From NCBI RefSeq assembly GCF_016616095.2, contig NZ_CP067089.2:558001-622000 (forward strand): 64,000 bases of DNA. The letters run 5' to 3'. This DNA comes from Breznakiella homolactica. Its GTDB lineage: Bacteria; Spirochaetota; Spirochaetia; Treponematales; Breznakiellaceae. The first letter of the stretch is position 1, and every line of letters starts with the position of its first letter. Positions 9,294 to 15,384 of this stretch are shown here, one piece after another. Below the pieces are notes generated by a model, which saw only the letters and a program-made list of their open reading frames with translations, searched no databases and was not told the origin of the DNA. Made by a program: the position numbers and the translations under genes.

Positions 9294-9406
9294 TGGAAGG
9301 GGCCGGACTCGAACCGGCGACCTAGTATTTTGCTGTTAAAGCCTGTTGCCAGGCTTATTGTTACTGCTCTACCCGAGCCGCAGAAGCGGACCTGAGCTAC
9401 CCTTCC
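9294..9406 (-). ncRNA. tRNA-like RNA lacking an anticodon loop; candidate Y RNA
   Basis: Read on the minus strand, this 113-nt segment has a 7-bp acceptor stem (GGAAGGG 9406-9400 with CCCTTCC 9301-9295) and a discriminator A at 9294. The D stem is GCTC/GAGC (9397-9394/9369-9366), and a perfect T arm has GCCGG/CCGGC around the loop TTCGAGT (9318-9302). Two things are abnormal. The D loop is 24 nt and carries its own CCGC-TTCT-GCGG hairpin. The anticodon arm is replaced by 47 nt holding AGTA/TACT and a 7-bp hairpin with a GCAA tetraloop (9356-9339). No 5-7-5 anticodon arm can be drawn and no CCA is encoded. It is adjacent to and co-directional with the DUF2828/Ro60-like gene. Alternatives are a degenerate tRNA or a tRNA with insertions. 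Confidence 0.6.
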
Positions 9407-9648
9407 GGTAAAACACGGCGCATTTTATCTTTACGGATTGATGTTTGCTGTCAGCGCCGTTCGTGAACAGTATAAACGGAATCGGAAGCAATGTAAAACG
9501 GTATTTGGCGGCGGCGGGGCTGGGTACTTGTTAGTCAATGCTAATTGTGATAAGATACGAATCAACATTGGTTAATTTGCGTCATGAAAATTTAGAGATT
9601 TTCTGGAAAATATTTGCCTTAAAGGTGCAAATATGGTATTTGGCCGTG

Positions 9649-9677
9649 TTACAAAGTGTGATATGGATTCATACATA
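9649..9677 (+). promoter_or_regulatory. Probable promoter of the 9756 barrel gene
   Basis: TTACAA (9649-9654) and TACATA (9672-9677) are separated by 17 bp, about 80 bases before the start codon. The region from 9420 to 9648 shows no other structure that I recognise. Confidence 0.4.
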
Positions 9678-9755
9678 ATGTATCCGTATTTAAGCAGAAA
9701 CCACCGCCTGTATAGACGGGAAAATTTTTCAGCATCGGAATTATGGAGTTTTACG

Positions 9756-10559
9756 ATGAAGAAGATTGTATTGAGTGTTCTTTTGTTTTGTTTTGTCTTT
9801 GGTTTTGCAGCGGCCATTGATGATCGTGGCGTCGGTTTTACCGCCGGGGTTGATGTGAGTCTTGGGGATGTCGCCGACGATGTTGTTTTTAAACTTATTC
9901 CCAACGTCGAATACGCCAATTCCTTCGGGGCCTTTGATATCCTGGCCTATCTCGAATACGGCATCGCATTTGACGATCCCGACAACGTTCAGAACCTGTA
10001 CGGAGAGCTGGAAGGTTTTTATAACCTCAGGATCAGCAATCCCGGACTGCTGACCGTCGGGGTGTACACCGAACACGATCTTCACCTCGCGCCGGATTTG
10101 GGTGATGATGTGCGGACCTATAACCTGATTATCGAACCCCGGGCTATGTACACCCATAGCTTTGATTTCGGCGACCTGTTCGGACGGGTCGGAGTTCCCA
10201 TAACCCCCATGCATCAGGGAGTTCTGGACGACGATGATGAACTTGGCCTTGGCGTGAATTTCAGGCTGGGATGGCAGTCCACCTTCGGTCTGGGAGCGCA
10301 CGTAACCGCTAATATGGACTTCAAACCCGATTCGGAGTACACCGGAACCGATCTGCTGATCTCCTACGAAATGGAAGATTTCGGACTCTACGCGGAAGTT
10401 GAATTCAGCGCGAACAAAGATTTTGATATCTTCAGCATTACTCCCAAAGTTGAGTACCATATCACCAACATGTTCTGGGTCTGGGGCGAAGTTGAATTCA
10501 GCGGTCTGGGCGACGAGGCTGTTGTTGTTCCCACCCTGGGTGTCAAAGCCAGCTTCTAA
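9756..10559 (+). CDS. Small outer-membrane beta-barrel protein
   Basis: A 267-residue exported protein. The start at 9756 gives a clean signal peptide (MKKIVLSVLLFCFVFGFAAA) and has GGAG eight bases upstream; longer in-frame starts lack this. The mature part alternates polar and aromatic residues in short strands with acidic turns and ends in GVKASF, a C-terminal aromatic typical of barrel proteins inserted by BamA. It is acidic, rich in Asp and Glu. No enzymatic motif is seen, and the function, perhaps a porin, is unknown. It is monocistronic, followed by a strong terminator. Confidence 0.7.
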   Translation: MKKIVLSVLLFCFVFGFAAAIDDRGVGFTAGVDVSLGDVADDVVFKLIPNVEYANSFGAFDILAYLEYGIAFDDPDNVQNLYGELEGFYNLRISNPGLLTVGVYTEHDLHLAPDLGDDVRTYNLIIEPRAMYTHSFDFGDLFGRVGVPITPMHQGVLDDDDELGLGVNFRLGWQSTFGLGAHVTANMDFKPDSEYTGTDLLISYEMEDFGLYAEVEFSANKDFDIFSITPKVEYHITNMFWVWGEVEFSGLGDEAVVVPTLGVKASF

Positions 10560-10585
10560 TCTTACATCTTAGTCAGAAAAGAATG

Positions 10586-10616
10586 AAAAGCGGTTCCTTC
10601 GGGAACCGCTTTTTTC
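10586..10616. terminator. Rho-independent terminator
   Basis: AAAAGCGGTTCC, loop TTCG, GGAACCGCTTTTTT. This is a perfect GC-rich stem with a UUCG tetraloop, an A-tract before it and a T-tract after it. It ends the barrel gene at 10559 and, being symmetric, can also serve the MerR gene that ends at 10631. Confidence 0.93.
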
Positions 10617-10630
10617 GTGTAGCCGCCGCG

Positions 10631-11452
10631 TTATTTCTCTTCAACCCGAATGCTTATCCTCAGCAGGTACTCCGCAGGGTCCGGTACCGAAATCTCATCA
10701 AGCATGAATTCCTCATAGGCGTTTCCTGCGGGCCTGAGTTCCCGCTTTTTCATAACGGAAAATAGTTTTTTGTACAGATCCCCGGTAAAAGCGTAATCCG
10801 TCCGGGCATAGCCGATAAGATACAGTCCCGCGGGCTTTGTCCCGTTTGCGGAATAGCGGCCCCGGGGAAGGCGGTAAAAGTACCGGCTCGGCCGGTGCCA
10901 TTCGCCCCGTGCCAGGGCCTTTCGGGAGACCAGGGTCCCCACGGGAAAGCCCATGGGTATTCCCGCCTTAAGACAGGCCCGGTAGAAATCCGGGAGAAAG
11001 TCCCAGCCCTCGGCCAGGTTGTAGGAAGCGGGCAGCGGCGGCCCAAAAAACAGAGCTTCCTTTTCCTGGCGGACCAGTACGGGCCTGGCCGTGTCCGCGG
11101 TCCGGCTCTCCCGGGCCAGGGCCAGCCGCACGTCGATAATATCCTGTATTTTCTTAAGCCCCGCGATCTGGGCCTCCAGCCTTTCCCGCTGGCCCAGAAA
11201 AGTTGTTTCCAGCTTCTCCGGGGTGCGGGCAGCCAGGTAGGCCTTGATTTCCTTTAAGGGCATGCCGATCTCCCGGAGGGCGTTGATCACGCTGGCCGTG
11301 TCGATCTGCCGGTAGGAGTAGTACCGGTAACCGTTGGCCCGGTCGGTTCCCGCCGGGGGGAGGAGTCCGATCTTATCGAAAAACAGGAGATTGTCCCGGG
11401 AAATCCCGGAGAGGGCGGCGAATTCACTGATCCGCAGGGTCTTTTTTACCAT
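10631..11452 (-). CDS. MerR-family regulator with effector-binding domain
   Basis: A 273-residue regulator from the start at 11452 (MVKKTLRISEFAALSGISRD). The N-terminal MerR winged helix (1-70) includes NGYRYYSYRQ. A coiled-coil follows (about 80-115, LGQRERLEAQIAGLKKIQDI), then a GyrI-like effector domain of the BmrR type (about 125-270). A longer frame to 11518 exists but lies inside the divergent promoter. It is divergent from the MATE exporter, whose promoter has the 19-bp spacer that MerR activators untwist. The likely role is to switch on drug efflux when a ligand binds. Confidence 0.85.
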   Translation of the reverse strand: MVKKTLRISEFAALSGISRDNLLFFDKIGLLPPAGTDRANGYRYYSYRQIDTASVINALREIGMPLKEIKAYLAARTPEKLETTFLGQRERLEAQIAGLKKIQDIIDVRLALARESRTADTARPVLVRQEKEALFFGPPLPASYNLAEGWDFLPDFYRACLKAGIPMGFPVGTLVSRKALARGEWHRPSRYFYRLPRGRYSANGTKPAGLYLIGYARTDYAFTGDLYKKLFSVMKKRELRPAGNAYEEFMLDEISVPDPAEYLLRISIRVEEK

Positions 11453-11468
11453 GTTTTCCGGTTTGTCC

Positions 11469-11499
11469 TTGACTGTAAAGTTACTCCATAGTTTACACT
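11469..11499 (+). promoter_or_regulatory. MerR-type promoter with 19-bp spacer
   Basis: TTGACT (11469-11474) and TACACT (11494-11499) are 19 bp apart, two more than optimal. The spacer holds an interrupted palindrome, GTAAAGTT-ACTCCATA-GTTTAC. This is the classic layout of promoters activated by MerR proteins, which untwist the DNA. It drives the MATE gene and probably also controls merR. Confidence 0.8.
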
Positions 11500-11536
11500 C
11501 CCAAAAGTACCCGGTCAATCCGGGCGAGGAGAATCT

Positions 11537-12871
11537 ATGACTCTGGAAGCGAACAGGAAAACTATCCTCAGCTATGTGCTGCCCTCCATCTGCGCCATGA
11601 TAGTGTCCTTTACCTACAACGTGGTGGACGGGATCTTTGTGGGCCGGGGCGTGGGGGAAAACGCCCTGGGGGCGGTGAACCTGGCGGTGCCCTTTACGGA
11701 AATAATGACCGCCCTGGCATCCATGCTCACCATCGGCGGCGGCACGGTCATGGCCATCCGCAAAGGCCGGGGAGAGTACGAAAAGGCCAAAGAAGCCTTC
11801 ATGGCAAGTATCTTTCTGCTTTCCCTGGTGGCGGCGGTGCTGACGATTATCGGCGCGGTCTTTCCCTACCAGGTGGCCCGGGCGTTCGGCGCCACGGAGG
11901 TCCTGCTTGAGGACACCGCGGTGTATATCCGGTGGTACTTCCTCTTCGCTATCTTTTTTACCATCTCCATCCTGGGCTGCACCTTCGTACGGAACGACGG
12001 CAGTCCGGGCCTGGCTTTCTGGGGTATGATCAGCGGCGCCGTCGCGAATATTTTCCTGGACTGGCTATTTATCTTTCCCTTCGGCATGGGCATCAAGGGC
12101 GCGGCCATTGCCTCCGGTCTGGGGCAGATCATCGCCTGCCTGGTCCTGTCCACCCACTTTATCAGGAAGAAAGGCATCCTCCGGTTCCGGCGGTTCCGGC
12201 CGGGCCGGGAACTCTGCCGCAAGGTGGCTGTAAGAGGACTCCCGGAGTTCGTGGTTCAGCTCAGCCAGCCGGTAACCATCTTCTGCTACAACCAGGTGAT
12301 GCTCAAGCTATCCGGGGAACCGGGGCTGGCGGCCTTTTCCGCAATATCCTATCTTATCACCATCATGATGGGCCTTTTCTTCGGCATCTCCCAGGGACTG
12401 CAGCCCCTGATCGGAAACAGCTTCGGCGCGGGGAACCGTTCCCATGTGTCGTATTTTTTCCGCTCCGGGCTCAAGATCAATCTAGTTTGTTCAACCCTTT
12501 TGTACCTGGTGTACTTCTTCCTGGGGGACAAGGCCCTGTCGCTTTTTCTGAGCAGCCCCGGGCTGGTCAAAAGCGCCCATAGCTCCTTAAAGGTCTACGG
12601 CCTGGCCTTTATAATCGCTTCGGTGAGTATCATCTATATGACATACTTCCTGTCCACTAAGCGGACGGCCCAGGCCCTGGTGATTTCCGGCGCCCGGGGC
12701 TTTGTGCTCAATTCCATTTTGATTTTTACTTTGCCGGTGATCTTCGGCGCTTCGTGGCTCTGGTATCCGCTTATTATCTCCGAAGCGCTGACCATGCTGT
12801 TAGCCGTGATTCTCAAAAAGTATTACGATGCCGTCCATAGCCCGCTCCCGGTACGGACGGCATGCCGGTGA
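11537..12871 (+). CDS. MATE-family multidrug exporter
   Basis: A 444-residue inner-membrane protein with about twelve hydrophobic helices in two similar halves of the MatE fold. Typical features include NVVDGIFVGRGVGENALGAV in the first helix pair and NDGSPGLAFWGMISGAVANI near the middle. It should export cationic or hydrophobic compounds in exchange for Na+ or H+. The gene is preceded by GAGGAGA five bases before the ATG and controlled by the divergent MerR regulator. It ends head-to-head with the barrel gene at 12872, with no intergenic space. Confidence 0.9.
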   Translation: MTLEANRKTILSYVLPSICAMIVSFTYNVVDGIFVGRGVGENALGAVNLAVPFTEIMTALASMLTIGGGTVMAIRKGRGEYEKAKEAFMASIFLLSLVAAVLTIIGAVFPYQVARAFGATEVLLEDTAVYIRWYFLFAIFFTISILGCTFVRNDGSPGLAFWGMISGAVANIFLDWLFIFPFGMGIKGAAIASGLGQIIACLVLSTHFIRKKGILRFRRFRPGRELCRKVAVRGLPEFVVQLSQPVTIFCYNQVMLKLSGEPGLAAFSAISYLITIMMGLFFGISQGLQPLIGNSFGAGNRSHVSYFFRSGLKINLVCSTLLYLVYFFLGDKALSLFLSSPGLVKSAHSSLKVYGLAFIIASVSIIYMTYFLSTKRTAQALVISGARGFVLNSILIFTLPVIFGASWLWYPLIISEALTMLLAVILKKYYDAVHSPLPVRTACR

Positions 12872-14410
12872 TCAGAACTTGTAGCTCATGCCGATCTGGA
12901 CAAAGCTGTTGTCCCGGTAATCGTAAAATTCACCGTCGGTATTGCTGTTGATGTACATCCCCGAGACAATAAGGTTGAGCCCGTCGGTGATGTTCCAGTC
13001 AAGTTTGGGCAGCAGCAGGAATTCCTTTCCTTCAATGCCCCAGATGAAGTTGCAGGACAGCTCAAGCTTATCCCGGAGAAAGGTGTCGCTCACCAGGAAG
13101 GAGATACGGTTGGATGTGGCTTTGCCGTGGCTCCGGTAGTCAGTGTCGTACTGTTCGGGAACGGCGCCGCTGCCTATCTTATCGTGGTTCATGATCCATG
13201 ACCCCTGGTTCTGGATATTCAGGTTGATGTTGTGCACCGGCAGGTCCACGTCAAACCCCGCCACCCAGTTGAAGCTGTTGTTCCGGACCCAGGGATCGTC
13301 CCCGTTCGTGTCGTCGGTGAGGTAGTAGGCTGCTTCCCCCCGGAGGTTAAAGCGGCCGGCCGCGGCCGCCGCTTCCAGGCCGAAAACCTGAAGCCGGTCG
13401 TAGTGCAAAGAGGGAAGCGCCGTGTCGCTGGCCAGAGCCGCGGGATTTCCCGAGGCCTTTGCCGCCAGATAACCCGAGAGATCTGCCGTGGGCTGTTTGT
13501 AGTGTCCGTAATAGTAGGACGCTCCCAGGTCAACCGGTCCCAGTGTATGGGTGACCCTGAGGCCGGCCTGGCCGTAGTCGAAACTGCTGGTGGCCGGAAG
13601 AAGGCTGTCCGCCTTGGCGGCGGCGGCCAGCAGGGCCACTGCGTCGTTGTTCTGCAGGGCAATATCCGCCTGGGCTCCTAAGACTTCTCCCGTAACAGCG
13701 GTGATAGACCCCAGGCTTCCCGGGGCCCAGATCCCCGAAGCGGCGCTCCGGTCGGCGGTCATCATGGGAGCGTAAACCCCCTCGAGTCTCAGTCCCGCGG
13801 GGCCGTTCCACGCCACCCGGAACATGGGTTCGGCGATGCGCCGGTCGATATAATCCGGGATGATAAAGTCCGTATAGTCGTTGGCGTTGAAGTTATCCAC
13901 CACGTGAAGTTTGTCCCCCTTGCCCCAGACGAGCTTCATCTTTCCGCCCTCGATAACAAAGTTCCCGGCGTACAGCCGCAGGGTCAGCTCCTCCAGGATA
14001 TCCTCCGGGTAATCCCGGATGGATGCCTCATCGAATTGCAGGGTTCCCGAAAGTTCCGCTAAGCCCCCGGAGTAGCCAATATCCAGGGACAGGTTTGGGA
14101 AGAGGTATATTCCGTCACCGGCCTCGTCGATATCGAAATAGTCCTTATACGCGTCTCCCCCCAGAATGGCCCGGGCCTCGAAGGATGCCTTTCCCCCGAT
14201 GGTAAGAGCGCTGCCGCCGGCGAAACCGAAACCTCCGCCTCCGAAAGCGTCATCCGCAAATCCGCCGAAGCCGTCGCCTCCAAAGGAGTCGTCGCCTCCA
14301 AGGGAGGCGCTGTCAAAGCCGCCGAATGATTCCTGGGCAAAAAGCGCCGGGGAAACCAGGGCCAGCAGAACCGCCGCTGCCGCCGTGATATACCGTTTTT
14401 TCATGTTCAT
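12872..14410 (-). CDS. Outer-membrane barrel of an RND export locus
   Basis: A 512-residue exported protein with signal peptide 1-25 (ending LFAQ). Residues about 27-65 are a low-complexity stretch of Phe, Gly and Asp (for example FGGDGFGGFADDAFGGGG). The rest reads as a beta-barrel ending in IGMSYKF. The overall appearance resembles the DUF1302-like barrels that accompany MMPL/RND pumps. It is the third gene of a leftward operon with a LolA-like protein and an RND pump, suggesting a complete envelope-spanning export route. The substrate is unknown. ATG at 14410 has GGAG nine bases before it. Confidence 0.7.
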   Translation of the reverse strand: MNMKKRYITAAAAVLLALVSPALFAQESFGGFDSASLGGDDSFGGDGFGGFADDAFGGGGFGFAGGSALTIGGKASFEARAILGGDAYKDYFDIDEAGDGIYLFPNLSLDIGYSGGLAELSGTLQFDEASIRDYPEDILEELTLRLYAGNFVIEGGKMKLVWGKGDKLHVVDNFNANDYTDFIIPDYIDRRIAEPMFRVAWNGPAGLRLEGVYAPMMTADRSAASGIWAPGSLGSITAVTGEVLGAQADIALQNNDAVALLAAAAKADSLLPATSSFDYGQAGLRVTHTLGPVDLGASYYYGHYKQPTADLSGYLAAKASGNPAALASDTALPSLHYDRLQVFGLEAAAAAGRFNLRGEAAYYLTDDTNGDDPWVRNNSFNWVAGFDVDLPVHNINLNIQNQGSWIMNHDKIGSGAVPEQYDTDYRSHGKATSNRISFLVSDTFLRDKLELSCNFIWGIEGKEFLLLPKLDWNITDGLNLIVSGMYINSNTDGEFYDYRDNSFVQIGMSYKF

Positions 14411-14430
14411 AAATTTTCACTCCATAATGC

Positions 14431-15222
14431 CTAGAGGCGTCCGGTATTCAGGAAGTTCTGGGTAAAGACCCGGTCGCTCACGGGTTTGTCCACTTCGATG
14501 TTGGTGATCACCAGTCGGGTGGCGTGGCCCGTCTGGACATTGGTCAGCAGGGTATTTATGGGAATATCGTAGCCTCCCACGTTCCGCAGTTCCTCCACGG
14601 TAAGTTCCTTGTAGAGGTTTCCCCGTTTGTCATACATCAGGCTGTGCACCGGGGTGAGGGTGGCCTTGTCCACACAGACGATCCGGTAGGAATATTCCGA
14701 AGAGGAAGCGACCTTTGGGGTGGACTTTACTTCCCAGCAGTCGAAGCCGTTTACGGTCTTTTCCGACAGCAGCTCATGGGTGTCCTCGTCCACCTCCCGG
14801 CTGCTCATATCGTCGTAGGAGGCGTCGGTTCCCATGAAGGACTTGCTCCCCTCGGAGGCGGCTATGCGCCGGGTTGTCCGGAGTGCGGGCAGGTAGATCC
14901 ATTTATCGTCGTCCCGGCCCTTGTTTTCAATCTGCAGAAACCGGGTGTCCCGCACCGAAGCGGGGCTGCGGAATATCATTACCATGGAGGTAAGATCGTC
15001 GGCGGTCTTGCTCCATTCCTCCACGGTCCGACTTTCGGTGGAACCGTTCGCCTCAATCAGGTCCATCCGGACCATGGTGTGGAGGTACGCCGGTTCGGGC
15101 GCGTCGTACACGTTCTGCATGATGGTCCGCCCATCCTGGGCAAACAGGGAAACCGGCAGGATAAGGGCCATCCCCGCCAGGGCGGCCATCCGGATACGTT
15201 TTTTAGCGTTTACATGTTTCAT
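14431..15222 (-). CDS. LolA-like outer-membrane lipoprotein-sorting protein
   Basis: A 263-residue periplasmic protein with signal peptide 1-29 (ending SLFA). It matches the LolA-like family that always travels with RND pumps: the motifs DDKWIYLPALRTTRRI near residue 105, SFMGTDASYDDM near 130, and a C-terminal VFTQNFL. Such proteins form a half-barrel that can carry an acyl chain. In this operon it likely ferries a lipid or lipoprotein between the RND pump and the barrel partner. GGGAG lies six bases before the ATG. Confidence 0.83.
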   Translation of the reverse strand: MKHVNAKKRIRMAALAGMALILPVSLFAQDGRTIMQNVYDAPEPAYLHTMVRMDLIEANGSTESRTVEEWSKTADDLTSMVMIFRSPASVRDTRFLQIENKGRDDDKWIYLPALRTTRRIAASEGSKSFMGTDASYDDMSSREVDEDTHELLSEKTVNGFDCWEVKSTPKVASSSEYSYRIVCVDKATLTPVHSLMYDKRGNLYKELTVEELRNVGGYDIPINTLLTNVQTGHATRLVITNIEVDKPVSDRVFTQNFLNTGRL

Positions 15223-15257
15223 AGAATTCTCCCTATGTTTAGTTTTTATTCACACGT

Positions 15258-15377
15258 GGGTTTAATACCCCGCCATTTATGGCGTTTGTTGGTAAGTAAG
15301 GAATGCTATCCGGGGTATTAAACCCGCTACAATCCATACCTTGCAGAACCAACATACCCCGTCCTTTAGGGCGGGGT
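15258..15377. mobile_element. Palindromic element, IS200/IS605-like MITE or remnant
   Basis: A 14-bp perfect inverted repeat (GGGTTTAATACCCC 15258-15271, GGGGTATTAAACCC 15312-15325) is followed by a hairpin at 15356-15377 (ACCCCGTCC-TTTA-GGGCGGGGT). A second small hairpin, CGCCA-TTTA-TGGCG, sits at 15271-15284. Paired CCCCG..CGGGG hairpins with a TTTA loop resemble the subterminal hairpins of IS200/IS605 elements. No transposase is present. The element fills the gap between the LolA-like and RND genes. Confidence 0.45.
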
Positions 15378-15384
15378 TGTTGAT

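Noticed and set aside
9294-9406. An ordinary tRNA gene
   Set aside because: The acceptor and T arm fit, but no 5-7-5 anticodon arm can be formed and the D loop is far too long. I therefore annotate it as a tRNA-like RNA.
11453-11518. N-terminal extension of the MerR regulator
   Set aside because: It would run through the divergent promoter with its 19-bp spacer, and the MerR fold starts at MVKKTLRIS.
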